From assembly GCF_007678255.1 (NCBI RefSeq), contig NZ_VEED01000001.1:310001-374000 (forward strand): 64,000 bases of DNA. Reading direction: 5' to 3'. The notes beneath the pieces were generated by a model. That model worked only from the letters and a program-made list of their open reading frames with translations, did not search any database and was not told where the DNA came from. How positions within the stretch are numbered: the first letter of the stretch is position 1; the number at the start of each line of letters is the position of its first letter. Origin of the DNA: Bacillus sp. X1(2014) (lineage in GTDB: Bacteria > Bacillota > Bacilli > Bacillales_B > DSM-18226). The position numbers and the translations under genes were made by a program. Of the stretch, positions 1 through 9,806 are shown one piece after another.

Positions 1-1
1 G

Positions 2-253
2 GTTCCCGCCGAATACTATCAATTAATGGAACAGCTTCAAGCTGTTGACTTTGTTTTAGTTGAACTAACCCTCTACCTTGATACACATAATGATGATCTT
101 GAAGCCATCAATCAATTTAATCATTACGCAAAAGAAAGAAAACATCTGAAAAAGGCATTTGAAAGCCAATTTGGTCCATTATTGCAATTTGGTAATAGTT
201 ACTCCAGTTATCCTTGGAATTGGGATGACACCCCTTGGCCATGGCAAGTTTAA
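2..253 (+). CDS. cotJB: Spore coat protein CotJB, 5'-truncated by window edge
   Basis: C-terminal part of CotJB, a small inner-coat protein of the CotJ complex made in the mother cell. The frame is open from base 2, so the true start lies outside the window; the internal ATG at 26 is not the start, because the upstream residues (VPAEYYQLM) also resemble the family N-terminus. The core [18 protein letters not shown] and the tryptophan/proline-rich tail ending PWPWQV are typical of the family. CotJC follows 179 bases later, with a dispersed repeat between them. Family identity is confident. Confidence 0.9.
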   Translation, partial: VPAEYYQLMEQLQAVDFVLVELTLYLDTHNDDLEAINQFNHYAKERKHLKKAFESQFGPLLQFGNSYSSYPWNWDDTPWPWQV

Positions 254-397
254 AAGCGGAAGCGCCCGTTTAGCGGCGTATGGACTGGAGCACTTTGACT
301 GAGATAAAGGAAACACGAAGAGCGTTAGCGCATTCGTGCTTGACTTATCGTAGGGAAAAGGGCGAAGTACACTAGACGCTGGGCGCTGGAGCTGGAT
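252..397 (+). repeat. Dispersed repeat family A, long copy A1
   Basis: Non-coding stretch between cotJB and cotJC. It begins AAAAGCGGAAGCGCC and ends GGGCGCTGGAGCTGGA, and it shares interrupted blocks with the copy at 30351-30616 (for example GAGATAAAGGAAA, CACGAAGAG and TTGACTTATCGTAGG). No ORF or transposase is seen. Short relatives with the same ends lie at 20301, 32385 and 51871. Confidence 0.8.
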
Positions 398-432
398 AAT
401 TATCTAGATTATTTTAGAGGAGGGTGAGTTAA

Positions 433-1002
433 ATGTGGATATATGAAAAGAAACTACAATATCCTGTTCGAGTCAGTACGTGTAACCCGACGTTAGCAAA
501 ATATCTAATTGAACAGTATGGCGGTGCTGACGGAGAACTCGCGGCAGCACTACGATATTTAAACCAAAGATATACGATTCCAGATAAAGTAATCGGGCTT
601 TTGACAGACATCGGCACAGAAGAGTTTGCCCACCTTGAAATGATTGCCACGATGGTTTATAAATTAACGAAAGATGCCACTCCTGATCAAATGAAAGCAG
701 CTGGATTGGATGCACATTATGCCGACCATGATAGCGCATTATACTACCATAATGCCGCAGGTGTTCCATTTACAGCTACTTATATAACTGCAAAGGGTGA
801 CCCAATTGCAGATTTATATGAAGATATTGCAGCAGAAGAAAAGGCCCGCGCTACTTACCAGTGGTTGATTAATTTAAGTGATGATCCTGATATCAATGAT
901 AGCCTTCGCTTTTTACGTGAACGAGAAATTATCCATTCACAACGCTTCCGTGAAGCCGTCGAAATATTAAAGGATGAACGAGGCAAAAAAACAATCTTTT
1001 AA
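433..1002 (+). CDS. cotJC: Spore coat protein CotJC (manganese catalase family)
   Basis: 189-residue ferritin-like four-helix protein of the manganese-catalase family, incorporated into the spore coat with CotJB. Candidate di-metal ligands are visible: E35 (GELAAAL), E64/H67 (EEFAHLE), glutamates near 135 (AAEEKARA) and H168 (EIIHSQ). The start at 433 is preceded by AGAGGAGGGTGAG, an excellent ribosome site. In relatives cotJA-JB-JC form one mother-cell operon; here a repeat of about 150 bp separates JB from JC. Enzymatic activity in the coat is inferred from the family only. Confidence 0.92.
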   Translation: MWIYEKKLQYPVRVSTCNPTLAKYLIEQYGGADGELAAALRYLNQRYTIPDKVIGLLTDIGTEEFAHLEMIATMVYKLTKDATPDQMKAAGLDAHYADHDSALYYHNAAGVPFTATYITAKGDPIADLYEDIAAEEKARATYQWLINLSDDPDINDSLRFLREREIIHSQRFREAVEILKDERGKKTIF

Positions 1003-1006
1003 TACC

Positions 1007-1039
1007 AAATAAGAAGCAGCTGTTGTCTGCTTCTTATTT
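1007..1039 (+). terminator. Intrinsic terminator, bidirectional
   Basis: 13-bp perfect stem AAATAAGAAGCAG / CTGCTTCTTATTT with a 7-base loop, sitting between the convergent cotJC and ypbF genes and overlapping the ypbF stop region. Confidence 0.85.
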
Positions 1040-1489
1040 CTTTTCGTGATATAGGTTAATGTCATATTTCGTTTTCATCATTTCAAAGACAATATGGCGG
1101 TTTTTCCATTCTTCTTCTTTTTTCCAGTAATCTTTACTTCGGTCTACAATTTCACAGCGTAATTCATGGTATTCTTTTTCTGCTTTGTCTTTTTTCTCTT
1201 TCAACAAGTTCATCGTTCCATACATGCCTACACAAAAGACTAACAGGGTTAAATTATTAGAATCATTGACAAAGGCAGAGAACATCGCTGCAAAGGAATA
1301 GGAATAAATGCTGGCAACTGTTAGATATAAATAGACAAAAAAACTTACGGCCAAAACAATCGTTGCCCAGATTGAAAGGATATGCCGCTTTTTAAACCGA
1401 TCAAACTTTTCTTTCCTTTTTCTAACATTTTCAAGCGCTTGCTTTGTTGCCTGATCCGTATTTTCAAGTAATTGGATTGGAGAATCCAT
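1034..1489 (-). CDS. ypbF: YpbF-like membrane protein (DUF2663)
   Basis: 151-residue protein of unknown function matching the Bacillus YpbF/DUF2663 family. It has two hydrophobic segments (about residues 38-60 and 70-90) flanked by highly charged helical stretches (RKRKEKFDRFKKR; LLKEKKDKAEKEYHEL), suggesting a small membrane protein with cytoplasmic coiled-coil-like ends. An upstream in-frame ATG at 1504 lies inside the ribosome site (GGAGGGTGATAAC) of the ATG at 1489, so 1489 is preferred. A terminator separates it from ypbE, so it is probably transcribed alone. Confidence 0.8.
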   Translation of the reverse strand: MDSPIQLLENTDQATKQALENVRKRKEKFDRFKKRHILSIWATIVLAVSFFVYLYLTVASIYSYSFAAMFSAFVNDSNNLTLLVFCVGMYGTMNLLKEKKDKAEKEYHELRCEIVDRSKDYWKKEEEWKNRHIVFEMMKTKYDINLYHEKK

Positions 1490-1560
1490 GTTATCACCCT
1501 CCATTTCTATAAATATACATATGAACTTGTCCCTTCTATTATGTTTTTTTCATGAAAAAA

Positions 1561-1579
1561 CCGATCACAATCGGATCGG
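1561..1579 (-). terminator. Terminator of the ypbB-recQ-ypbD-ypbE operon
   Basis: Read on the minus strand, CCGATC / GATCGG stem followed by TTTTTT, immediately after the ypbE stop codon. Confidence 0.7.
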
Positions 1580-2206
1580 CTAATTGTTTAATGGTATTTT
1601 CAAAATCTGTCCTGCATTAACTTGTTTACTCTTAAGATTATTGGCTTTCATAATGATGTCCATCCCCTTGGGAGAATGGTAGTACTTCAAGGCTATTCTA
1701 TATAGGTTTTCGTTTGGTTTGACTTTATGTGTTACAGTAGAATTTTTTTGTGGTTCTGTCGAGACTTCTGCTGTTTTTTTTATGGGTTCTGTGGTTTCAG
1801 CCTGTTTTACCTCGTTGCTAGGTTGTACTGTTGTATTATCCACAGGATTTGTTTCCTTCGATTGATCCAAATCTTCAACTTTTGGTTCTTCTTCATCATC
1901 TGAAGTTTCTAAATTAATGGTTTCATATCCAACAGAATCCTCAGTGTTTTTCGGAACTCCATTAACTTTAGTAGCACCATCACGGTACGAAATTACACTA
2001 AAGATAATGATTGGAAGAAGGATAAAGAACAAAACTAATAACCGTATAACTGGATACTTTAGCTTCCACTTTGTTCTTCTCTTCTTTTGCCGATGTATAC
2101 GCTCACGAGGCGGCAAGTCGTCTTTGAGGTCCATTTTCTCATTAATTTTTTCTATTCGTTGTTTTAAACGTTCCGCCTGGTCCCTGTAAGGCTCTTCGCT
2201 ATTCAT
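1580..2206 (-). CDS. ypbE: LysM-domain membrane protein YpbE
   Basis: 208 residues. A charged cytoplasmic N-terminus (about 1-48) precedes one transmembrane segment (about 50-72), an acidic, threonine- and glutamate-rich linker (about 80-155), and a C-terminal LysM motif (about 160-206, containing VKPNENLYRIALKYY and NAGQILKIPL) that should bind peptidoglycan outside the membrane. The start overlaps the ypbD stop by 4 bases (ATGA), so translation is coupled. Exact role unknown; likely a membrane-tethered wall-binding protein. Confidence 0.85.
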   Translation of the reverse strand: MNSEEPYRDQAERLKQRIEKINEKMDLKDDLPPRERIHRQKKRRTKWKLKYPVIRLLVLFFILLPIIIFSVISYRDGATKVNGVPKNTEDSVGYETINLETSDDEEEPKVEDLDQSKETNPVDNTTVQPSNEVKQAETTEPIKKTAEVSTEPQKNSTVTHKVKPNENLYRIALKYYHSPKGMDIIMKANNLKSKQVNAGQILKIPLNN

Positions 2207-2808
2207 AGCCGTACTCCTCCCCGTTCATCTTCTCTAGTTGGACTTTTACATTTTATATAAACACCTAATAAAAAATCAATAATAAAATGCATAACAATTG
2301 TAATAGCTAAATTATTGGTCCATTCAAAAATTAGTCCAATCAAAAAGCTTAATACAACAATATTTACAAATAAAAACCAATTAAAAAGGTATCTATAGTG
2401 AATAATTGCAAAAATAATGCTCGCAAAAACCAGTCCTACTTTTGTTTGTATGATTCCTCTGAACAATAATTCCTCACTAAACGCTACAAAAAAAGCAATC
2501 AGTACAATATGGAAAACATTTCTATTTTTAAAGATTCTTTCATTTAAACCCCCATCATCATAATAAGAAGAAGGCAGCAACTTCATTAAAAGTACATCTA
2601 ACATCACAACTATTAATCCTGCAGGAATCCCAATTGTAAAAATGTGAGCGTCATCCAAAATTATAGTCTCTAAATAGGAGAAATGGTCAAAAAATATAAA
2701 CCCCAATAGGAATGAGATGACACAGAGAATTACTTGTGTCATATACAGATGAAAAAGCAAATCTCTATCAGTTAATCCATTTATTAATTCAAAATATTTC
2801 TTTTTCAT
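2203..2808 (-). CDS. ypbD: CPBP-family intramembrane metalloprotease YpbD
   Basis: 201-residue polytopic membrane protein of the CPBP (CAAX protease and bacteriocin-processing) family. The signature SEELLFRG carries E112, E113 and R117, followed by H137 in the next helix (FAIIHYRY) and a histidine in MHFIIDF, which are the family's catalytic and metal-binding residues. It overlaps recQ upstream and ypbE downstream by 4 bases each, so it belongs to a tightly coupled operon. Its substrate is unknown. Confidence 0.85.
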   Translation of the reverse strand: MKKKYFELINGLTDRDLLFHLYMTQVILCVISFLLGFIFFDHFSYLETIILDDAHIFTIGIPAGLIVVMLDVLLMKLLPSSYYDDGGLNERIFKNRNVFHIVLIAFFVAFSEELLFRGIIQTKVGLVFASIIFAIIHYRYLFNWFLFVNIVVLSFLIGLIFEWTNNLAITIVMHFIIDFLLGVYIKCKSPTREDERGGVRL

Positions 2809-4319
2809 TCCCTCAACTCACTATTGATTAGAATTTTGGCAAGATATTCTTTCCAGTTTTGTTCCGTTTTTTCCACCAAAGGATCATTACTGGAATTACT
2901 AGTTTGGTAATCGATTATTTGAAGTCCGCAAATGTCACAGCACTTATTTACCTTGTTTAATAATGTTTCATCAAAATACTGTAAAATATTTTCACGTCTG
3001 CAAAATCTAGATTCAACCCATTTTTTCATTCGATAAATATTATTTTTTTTAATTGCTAATCTTTCCTGAACAAACTCTTTAAAAAGGCTTTGTAATTGTT
3101 TAAGACTTATTGTTTCAAGCGGCGAATTTATTACAAAGTCCTCAATAATCCGCCATTGAATTTCTGAGAAACCGCCAAGATCCATTAACTTGATATCTAA
3201 AGTAATTTTTCCATCTTTTAAAATCTTTTTCTCGTCTATCATTTTAAACAACCAGTCTATTTGCAGTTCTGATGGTAATTCACTCTCGGCAAGTTGCATC
3301 GGCAGTTGTTCATCCCCAGACGTATATAAAAGTATGGCAATACTTGGTTTGCCATCTCGACCTGCCCTTCCAATTTCTTGGAGATACGATTCTATTTGCA
3401 TCGGCATATGATAATGAATAATAAACCGGATATTTTCTTTATTTATTCCCATGCCAAATGCACTCGTTGCACATATAACATCTAATTGTCCATAGAGAAA
3501 TTGTTGTTGAATTAGTATTCTTGTATTTTGGTCCAATCCGCCATGATAGGTCATCGCACGGCAAATTCCTTTTTCTGCTAATAATGAAGCCATTTGTTCC
3601 GCCATTTTTTTACTTGAAAAATAAATAATTCCTGGTTTTTTCAAATTAGCAACAAGCTCACAGACAATCCCTTGCTTTTCTCGGTAGTCTAATAATTCTT
3701 TAACATAAAAACTGATATTTGGCCGGTCAATCGTTGACTCTATTTTATTAATTTCATCCAAATCAAGTGAACGAATGATATCCTCTCTTACTTTTTTTGT
3801 TGCGGTTGCAGTTAACGCAAGTGTGAGCGGATTGCCAAACTTTTTTCTAACTTCACCTAGTTTTGAATAATCTGGTCGAAAGTCAAAGCCCCATTGCGAA
3901 ATACAATGTGCTTCATCGACCACAAACAATGAAATAGTAAGTTTTTGTAGTTTGCGGAGGATAAAAGGCAGCAATAACATTTCAGGTGATATAAAGATAA
4001 ACTTATACTGATTAAGTTGATGAAGTGCTTTTTGTCTTTCATCTGCACTAAGAAAGGAGTTTAAAGCAATTACTCTCTTTTCACCAAATTTCTTAAAATG
4101 CTCCACTTGGTCCTGCATCAGTGAGAGGAGAGGAGATATTATTAAAACTTGACCCTTTAACATTAACCCTGGCAGTTGATAACATAATGATTTCCCTGTT
4201 CCTGTCGGGAGCATGGCCAAAGTATGTTGACCAGATAAGACAGATGTGATGACCTCTTTTTGTCCTGTCTTAAAACTTTGAAAACCAAAATGTTCTTTTA
4301 ATACTTTTTCTAGTTCCAT
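2805..4319 (-). CDS. recS: ATP-dependent DNA helicase RecQ/RecS
   Basis: 504-residue 3'-5' DNA helicase of the RecQ family in recombinational repair. Motifs in order: Walker A PTGTGKS near residue 40, DEAH box (VVDEAHC) near 135, TATA motif III (LTATATKK), motif [11 protein letters not shown] near 315, and a C-terminal zinc-site cysteine cluster (CRREN...CCDICG, about 433-462). Length matches the short Bacillus RecS form, which lacks an HRDC domain, rather than the roughly 600-residue RecQ. The start codon overlaps the ypbB stop by one base (TAATG). Confidence 0.93.
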   Translation of the reverse strand: MELEKVLKEHFGFQSFKTGQKEVITSVLSGQHTLAMLPTGTGKSLCYQLPGLMLKGQVLIISPLLSLMQDQVEHFKKFGEKRVIALNSFLSADERQKALHQLNQYKFIFISPEMLLLPFILRKLQKLTISLFVVDEAHCISQWGFDFRPDYSKLGEVRKKFGNPLTLALTATATKKVREDIIRSLDLDEINKIESTIDRPNISFYVKELLDYREKQGIVCELVANLKKPGIIYFSSKKMAEQMASLLAEKGICRAMTYHGGLDQNTRILIQQQFLYGQLDVICATSAFGMGINKENIRFIIHYHMPMQIESYLQEIGRAGRDGKPSIAILLYTSGDEQLPMQLAESELPSELQIDWLFKMIDEKKILKDGKITLDIKLMDLGGFSEIQWRIIEDFVINSPLETISLKQLQSLFKEFVQERLAIKKNNIYRMKKWVESRFCRRENILQYFDETLLNKVNKCCDICGLQIIDYQTSNSSNDPLVEKTEQNWKEYLAKILINSELRE

Positions 4320-5356
4320 TATCTATCACCATATTTCGCTAGTACCAACCTAATTTGAAAATATGTTGCAGTTATTATCTTTTCTCGAATTAACTTTAAC
4401 TGTTTAGTTGCTATTTGATGTGAAATTTCTAAGATCTTATTTTGTAACTCTATATCTACGTAAGTATCAATAGAGAAATTCTCTATATTTAAGGCTAATT
4501 CAACCAGATGGTCTTCTATTGTACTTATTTTTAAGTGCCTTATATTTGCAATCATATCAAGTGTATATCCTTGATTTAATAATCTTTGTGTTTTCCTAGT
4601 AGATAACGTTAATTCATCATTTTTCATTAGACCTTTGACTAAAAAAGGCAAAATTTCAAACTCACTACCATCTTCCTCAATTTTTTGCAATAAATAATGA
4701 AGTGTATTTGTAAACCCAAGTTGGTAATCATGAATATCTAAATTTAACTGTTTGGCTGCTTGAAGAGGGGTTAAGCCAATTTGTTGATAACCTGTTAACC
4801 GAATTACTACAATCGCAGGGTCAAATCCATTTCCTGCGTCAAAACATTCTTCTAATTCTGAATAAACAGTTGTCCCCATTTCCATCCTAGGCAGGTTAAT
4901 ACTTTTTAGAGTAGATTTTAACCAACTATGAACCTCTTTGTTTTTTTGGATTGGAATATATCTTGTTTCTCCGAACATTAAATTGGATATCACCTGCACT
5001 AATAAGGACAACCTTTCCCAAAATAAGGATGTCATTTGATGATAGTTCCAGCCATTAATATACTTGGGGAGTTGTGTTTTTTCTAGGAGTTCTTTTCCAA
5101 GAAGAGTTAATATAAATCGATGTTCTCCGATTTTTTTTATCCACTTTTTTTCACTCATCGAATGAATGATCTCTTCAAAAGATTCCCTTGATAATTGTTC
5201 GTAAATCCCAAAAAAACTTTTCAACGAAAATAAATGGGCATCTTGGATCGTTTGCGATGACTTTTTTCCATTAAGAAGGTGATAGACCGCATAAATGGTC
5301 CGTTCCCTATTTAATTGTTTTATACTATAAAGAATGATGGATTCAATTTGGAGCAT
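4319..5356 (-). CDS. ypbB: YpbB, helix-turn-helix protein linked to RecQ
   Basis: 345 residues. The C-terminal part (about 280-340, [22 protein letters not shown]) matches the helicase-associated helix-turn-helix seen in YpbB/RecQ C-terminal domains. The N-terminal two thirds are helical with no recognised enzyme motif. It is the first gene of the ypbB-recQ-ypbD-ypbE operon, and the start at 5356 follows GGGAGGGTTCGT. It may supply in trans the DNA-binding module missing from the short RecQ; this is inference from domain content and adjacency. Confidence 0.82.
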   Translation of the reverse strand: MLQIESIILYSIKQLNRERTIYAVYHLLNGKKSSQTIQDAHLFSLKSFFGIYEQLSRESFEEIIHSMSEKKWIKKIGEHRFILTLLGKELLEKTQLPKYINGWNYHQMTSLFWERLSLLVQVISNLMFGETRYIPIQKNKEVHSWLKSTLKSINLPRMEMGTTVYSELEECFDAGNGFDPAIVVIRLTGYQQIGLTPLQAAKQLNLDIHDYQLGFTNTLHYLLQKIEEDGSEFEILPFLVKGLMKNDELTLSTRKTQRLLNQGYTLDMIANIRHLKISTIEDHLVELALNIENFSIDTYVDIELQNKILEISHQIATKQLKLIREKIITATYFQIRLVLAKYGDR

Positions 5357-5496
5357 ACGAACCCTCCCACCACTTATTTCACAGATATTCGACCAAAAAC
5401 ACCATTTTATTTCTTTATTCTACCATGAAATATGGGAACTTGATGACCAAAAATGTGGAAGATTTAGAAAATCACTTGGATAAACTAAAGGGATAA

Positions 5497-5862
<366 letters not shown>

Positions 5863-5889
5863 TATTTAGGATAATTTGTTTAAGCTGCT

Positions 5890-5915
5890 GCCCCTCTCCT
5901 TTTTAGGTGAGGGGC
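5890..5915 (+). terminator. Terminator of fer
   Basis: GCCCCTC / GAGGGGC stem followed by TTTTATTTTT, 28 bases after the stop codon. Confidence 0.85.
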
Positions 5916-5973
5916 TTTTATTTTTGAAAATAAACAAAGAACAGGAGGAATGATCCCCCTGTCCTTCAACTAC

Positions 5974-6558
5974 TTAGGCGCTTTTAATAACGGCATATTT
6001 ATTGATCCATGCTTGCATTCGTATAAACAGAAGCATAAAGATGCCTGACATCATGAGACCTTTTAAAAGATTAAATGGTAAGATTGCTGGCAATACTAAA
6101 TTCCGCATATCTGGAAAGCCCATTAGAACGGTATATGCAGGTAAAATAACCAAGTAATTTAAAATACTCATCATTACTGCCATGATTGCCGTCCCGATAA
6201 TTAATGCTAACGTCATACCTTTTCTAGTCTTAAGTCTATTATATACAAAATAAGTTGGCAGGATAAACACAATTCCGGCAACAAAATTGGCTATATGCCC
6301 CACAGGAATCCCTGTTTGGCTTCCTGTCTGAATATAATTAAGGACATTTTTAAAAAATTCAACTAAAATTCCTGCAATCGGTCCAAAAATCAATGCGGCT
6401 ATTAATGCTGGAATGTCACTGAAATCGACAAACAAGAAATTTGGGAATAGTGGCAATGGAAATTGTATTAGCATTAACAGAAAAGCAATACTACTCAGCA
6501 TTCCAATTGACACATAAGCCCTAACGTTCATTTTCCTCTTTTTCTGCATTTTCTTCAT
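5974..6558 (-). CDS. ribU: Riboflavin ECF-transporter substrate-binding subunit RibU
   Basis: 194-residue integral membrane S-component that captures riboflavin and works with the shared ECF energising module (EcfA1A2T, encoded elsewhere). Hydrophobic helices run almost throughout, with the family-typical FPNFLFVDFSDIPALI segment followed by FFKNVLNY. The ATG at 6558 has AAAGGAGAGAGGAAG upstream; the frame extends to a TTG at 6609, but that lacks a ribosome site and abuts the terminator. An FMN riboswitch and terminator in the leader mean it should be shut off when FMN is plentiful. Confidence 0.93.
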   Translation of the reverse strand: MKKMQKKRKMNVRAYVSIGMLSSIAFLLMLIQFPLPLFPNFLFVDFSDIPALIAALIFGPIAGILVEFFKNVLNYIQTGSQTGIPVGHIANFVAGIVFILPTYFVYNRLKTRKGMTLALIIGTAIMAVMMSILNYLVILPAYTVLMGFPDMRNLVLPAILPFNLLKGLMMSGIFMLLFIRMQAWINKYAVIKSA

Positions 6559-6632
6559 CTTCCTCTCTCCTTTTTTGATCCATCGCGTTAAGGAAGAGAG
6601 GTTCAGCAAACAGACGAGACCAATGTAATTAA

Positions 6633-6666
6633 AAACTCCCTCAGCAATAATTGCTTGAGGGAGTTT
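6633..6666 (-). terminator. Riboswitch-controlled leader terminator of ribU
   Basis: Stem AAACTCCCTCA / TGAGGGAGTTT with an inner GCAA/TTGC extension, followed on the minus strand by TTTTTAATT. It lies between the FMN riboswitch and ribU, the expected expression platform. Confidence 0.85.
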
Positions 6667-6721
6667 ACAAAGGCACGCTTAATAAACGTTCATTAATATA
6701 TAATTTTTGAACGTCTGCAGA

Positions 6722-6857
6722 ACCTCCATCTTCTCCCATCCAGACTATACTGTCGGCTTTGGAATCTCACCAAATCCTGCCTAAAACGGCTCGCGGGCTT
6801 ATGAGTTTTTACTCAAATACCGCCGATCGGGAATTTCACCCTGCCCCGAAGATAGAT
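6722..6857 (-). ncRNA. FMN riboswitch (RFN element)
   Basis: Minus strand shows the conserved RFN blocks in order: CTTCGGGGCAGGGTGAAATT, CCCGATCGGCGGTA, AGCCCGCGAGC, GATTTGGTGAGATTCC, AAAGCCGACAGTATAG and TCTGGATGGGAGAAGATGG, with closing-stem ATCTTC / GAAGAT. FMN binding should favour the downstream terminator. Confidence 0.95.
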
Positions 6858-6921
6858 CGATATTAAATTACAATTTTAATTATACTGTAGAACATCACTT
6901 TTGTTAAGTAAAAGGTTTGAA

Positions 6922-6959
6922 CAACAAGACCCGCAGACAACAGTCTGCGGGTCTTGTTG
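6922..6959 (-). terminator. Strong 17-bp terminator hairpin after the M23 gene
   Basis: Perfect 17-bp arms CAACAAGACCCGCAGAC / GTCTGCGGGTCTTGTTG with loop AACA, a few bases after the M23-peptidase stop. The tail on the minus strand is weakly U-rich (TTCAAACCTTTT). Confidence 0.75.
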
Positions 6960-6966
6960 CCCGAGA

Positions 6967-7704
6967 TTAATTTACATTTAATATTTGTTTAGGTTTAATC
7001 AGATCGGTGGAAAGGTGGTTTAGCTCTTTAATCCGTGTCACCGAGATGTTTTTTTTCTTCGAAATGGAATACAATGTATCACCCTGTTTGACGATATATT
7101 GATGGTTCGTCACTTTGATTTTATCCTCATTAATATGTGAGCTCGCCTCTAATACATCGTGATTACTTGCCGCAATTCCTCCGCGTACAATCTCCCCTGT
7201 GTCTGCTTTTCCTAATATCGTTTCTGGATCCAAGGCAAATTTCTTATCATATCTCCATTCTTGCTGATGCGTTTCAAAATGGAGATGTGTCCCGGTAGCT
7301 TGTCCAGTTTCCCCCATTTTCCCTATTACTGTCCCTTGCTTAATCTTTTGCCCTTTATACACGTTTCGCTTGTTTAAGTGTGCATAGACAGTCACTATAT
7401 GACTTGGGTGTTTGATAAACACTACATTTCCATATGTATTAGAGTAATAAGATCTCACCACTTGGCCGTCAGCCACGGCCAGTACAGGTGTATTTATTTT
7501 TCCAGCGATATCTATCCCCTTATGTTTACCCATCCTTGTTCCATAAGTATCAGAAACTATACCATCTGCAGGCCATATCCACCCATCCTTAACCTCTTTA
7601 TCAATCTTCATACTGGCTTCTGAATGCCTTCCTCCTAAAAATAACAAACTGACACATAGCGCCATAATTAGGGCAATAATAACCCTTTTTATGTAATCTC
7701 GCAT
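6967..7704 (-). CDS. M23-family peptidase with C-terminal LysM domain
   Basis: 245 residues: N-terminal membrane anchor or signal sequence (about 8-26), a peptidase M23 (LytM/lysostaphin-like) domain (about 45-165) and a LysM motif (about 200-245, YIVKQGDTLYSISKKK). The zinc-site motifs are complete (HKGIDIA and HLHFE), so it may be an active peptidoglycan endopeptidase, unlike spore-engulfment SpoIIQ relatives that lack one zinc ligand. No close named homologue is recognised at this locus. It stands alone between the ribU riboswitch region and rsiX. Confidence 0.85.
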   Translation of the reverse strand: MRDYIKRVIIALIMALCVSLLFLGGRHSEASMKIDKEVKDGWIWPADGIVSDTYGTRMGKHKGIDIAGKINTPVLAVADGQVVRSYYSNTYGNVVFIKHPSHIVTVYAHLNKRNVYKGQKIKQGTVIGKMGETGQATGTHLHFETHQQEWRYDKKFALDPETILGKADTGEIVRGGIAASNHDVLEASSHINEDKIKVTNHQYIVKQGDTLYSISKKKNISVTRIKELNHLSTDLIKPKQILNVN

Positions 7705-7846
7705 TTTCTTTAGTCACTCTCCTTAATTCTTTTCCTCCTCCACACAATATGTAGTTTTTTTCACCTTTAGAACATATTCCTTATCGGTGGAGTGATTAGG
7801 CATACTTGTTATAATTTGGAGAAATGATAAATAATATTCATAAAAA

Positions 7847-7868
7847 AATCAACCTTTAACGGTTGATT
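7847..7868 (-). terminator. Terminator after rsiX
   Basis: AATCAACC / GGTTGATT with loop TTTAAC, flanked by A- and T-runs on both sides; bidirectional in form. Confidence 0.8.
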
Positions 7869-7874
7869 AAAAAA

Positions 7875-9050
7875 TTATTGTAATGTACGTTGATTAGGGG
7901 CCAGCGGTACTTTGTTCTCTTTTGAGAGGTCGAATGGACCAATATTTTTTATTGGCGGATTCGTAATAAGGACTTTTTCTAGCCCGAATTCTTTTGCAGT
8001 TAATAACAGTGACTCATATGCGTTTATTGTCGGTTGATCATCTTGAAGGTTCGCATCTTCCTTCATTGATACAATTAACGTTTTCTCTTTAATTGACACC
8101 TCATCAATCGGCAGTGCAGGTAAAAGCGAACTTTTTAATCCTAGTGTAGGCTGATCCTTTTTCATATCCTCAACAGCCATCTTAATATCTTTATATTTTT
8201 CTATAGATGGCACTAGGAAGGGTATTTCATTACCATCTGAATAGTAAAAGAAGAATGCATGATTCTTTTGCTGCTGTATGCTTACTTCTTCCTGATGACC
8301 ATAATTCCCCAATTCAATACCAGGCTCACCATTAGTTGAAAATCTTATCTTTTTTAAATCACTATTGGAGGAGATATCTTTTTGCAGTACATTTATAAAA
8401 TTTGTTTCTGTCGCTGAACCTTGTCCATATTGGTGGTTTAATGGCAAATCCACTATGATCGCTTTATTCTTATTATCAAGTTTCAATGAAGCATTAAGAG
8501 GGTAGAATTCACTTAACCCCCATTCTTGCTCCTTTAAATTCACCATATTTTCATTAAATAACTCCAGCCAAGTTCTTTCATTTGAATCATTAATAATCAT
8601 TGAAACAGGTACAAGAATTTGTATTTGTGGGTCAGGAATCCAGTAGGTTAACACCTTTCCTTTGCCCACTTCTTCATCATAAATAGCCGTTTTCAAAGTT
8701 TGAATCTTATCCGCTCCTGAAAATGTTCTTGCTTTTGAACTTGTATCATCCTTTTTTAAAGCAATCGTTGAATTTTTATCTGCCGTTTGTATATCTCGCT
8801 CTACAGATGATTTCTCTTGACTAGCATTATCCTCTGAGTATTGTGGCCCGACCATTAATTTAGGAATTAAGATAAAAAATATGAGCAAGGCAGCAACAGT
8901 TGCAAGACCAGGTACCAGCCATTGTTTTGGTTTTGTTTTTCTTATTGGAAGATTTCGATATATGTCACGAGGATTGCGATCATCTTGTATTTTAGGCATC
9001 TGCCTTAATAATTCTTCGAGCTGCTTATCGCTCCACTCTGACTTTTTCAC
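7875..9050 (-). CDS. rsiX: Anti-sigma-X factor RsiX
   Basis: 391-residue single-pass membrane protein that should sequester SigX. The cytoplasmic N-terminus (KKSEWSDKQLEELLRQMPKIQDDRNPRDIYRNL) matches RsiX; one transmembrane helix (about 45-65) is followed by a large extracytoplasmic domain. The GTG at 9050 has AAAGGAGGGAACAGCTA upstream, whereas the ATG at 9071 overlaps that ribosome site, so 9050 is preferred. It overlaps the end of sigX by 26 bases, so the two are translationally linked. Confidence 0.88.
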   Translation of the reverse strand: MKKSEWSDKQLEELLRQMPKIQDDRNPRDIYRNLPIRKTKPKQWLVPGLATVAALLIFFILIPKLMVGPQYSEDNASQEKSSVERDIQTADKNSTIALKKDDTSSKARTFSGADKIQTLKTAIYDEEVGKGKVLTYWIPDPQIQILVPVSMIINDSNERTWLELFNENMVNLKEQEWGLSEFYPLNASLKLDNKNKAIIVDLPLNHQYGQGSATETNFINVLQKDISSNSDLKKIRFSTNGEPGIELGNYGHQEEVSIQQQKNHAFFFYYSDGNEIPFLVPSIEKYKDIKMAVEDMKKDQPTLGLKSSLLPALPIDEVSIKEKTLIVSMKEDANLQDDQPTINAYESLLLTAKEFGLEKVLITNPPIKNIGPFDLSKENKVPLAPNQRTLQ

Positions 9051-9576
9051 TAGCTGTTCCCTCCTTTTCATAAGAAAATTCCATATGCTTCTTCAAAACC
9101 TTTAAGGAACGGTGTTGTGTAGTTTTTACCTTACTTTCAGTCCATCCTAATGCTTGGGCTGTTTCAGCAATAGATAAATCTTGTATATACCGCAGAATTA
9201 TCACAGCTCGTTGATCCAGTGTGCAATATTCCAGGCAAGTATATACCCAGCGAATTTCTTCCCTTTGTACCGCAATTTCTTCTGGAATCGGATATCCATC
9301 TTTCAGTTGATCAGTTGACCAATCGAATTTTTCCAGTAATCTCTCTTTCCATCCCTTTTGTTTTCGAAAAAAGTCTATGGCCACATTTCTCGCAATCGAA
9401 AACAGCCATGTTTTCTCGCTGCTTTTCCCTTCAAAACGCCGATAGGATTTAAATACTCTTATATACACCTCTTGGACAAGATCTTCTGCTTGTTCTTTGT
9501 TTCTAACCATATAAAATAGAAATTGAAAAACGTCGTGATGGTATTTTTGATAAAGTTCATCGAAAACGGAGTCCAT
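9025..9576 (-). CDS. sigX: ECF RNA polymerase sigma factor SigX
   Basis: 183-residue extracytoplasmic-function sigma factor. Region 2 (LVQEVYIRVFKSYRRFEG; TWLFSIARNVAIDFFRKQKG) and region 4 (LDQRAVIILRYIQDLSIAETAQALGW, SKVKTTQHRSL) are both intact. The ATG at 9576 follows GGGGAGGGGAATTG; one codon upstream is a TTG. In Bacillus, SigX responds to envelope stress and cationic peptides and controls surface-charge modification genes. A matching promoter lies 28 bases upstream, implying autoregulation. Confidence 0.92.
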   Translation of the reverse strand: MDSVFDELYQKYHHDVFQFLFYMVRNKEQAEDLVQEVYIRVFKSYRRFEGKSSEKTWLFSIARNVAIDFFRKQKGWKERLLEKFDWSTDQLKDGYPIPEEIAVQREEIRWVYTCLEYCTLDQRAVIILRYIQDLSIAETAQALGWTESKVKTTQHRSLKVLKKHMEFSYEKEGTASEKVRVER

Positions 9577-9603
9577 CAATTCCCCTCCCCGTTCATAATA
9601 TTA

Positions 9604-9630
9604 GTCGATTTATATGTATAAAAAGTTTCA
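9604..9630 (-). promoter_or_regulatory. SigX-type autoregulatory promoter of sigX-rsiX
   Basis: Minus strand TGAAAC, exactly 17 bases, CGAC. This matches the ECF sigma-X/W class (TGtAAC-N17-CGwC), 28 bases before the sigX start. Confidence 0.8.
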
Positions 9631-9708
9631 CCCTATAAATATAGACTTTTTTGTGACAAAATGAAAGGTATAATCTGGAATTGATTTCCTAAAAGTTTGA
9701 TAAAAAAA

Positions 9709-9729
9709 CTCATCCTATTTATGGATGAG
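9709..9729 (-). terminator. Terminator after resE
   Basis: CTCATCC / GGATGAG stem followed on the minus strand by TTTTTTTATC, between resE and the sigX promoter. Confidence 0.8.
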
Positions 9730-9806
9730 CTTTTGATTTAACACTAATTTTTTCTTTATTGTTCCTCGTGTATCAAGAACAATCGGCAAAAAACTTGTTC
9801 ATTTTA

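Noticed and set aside
252..397. Repeat families A and C as insertion sequences or CRISPR
   Set aside because: They have no transposase, no regular spacers and no cas genes; copies are single and dispersed.
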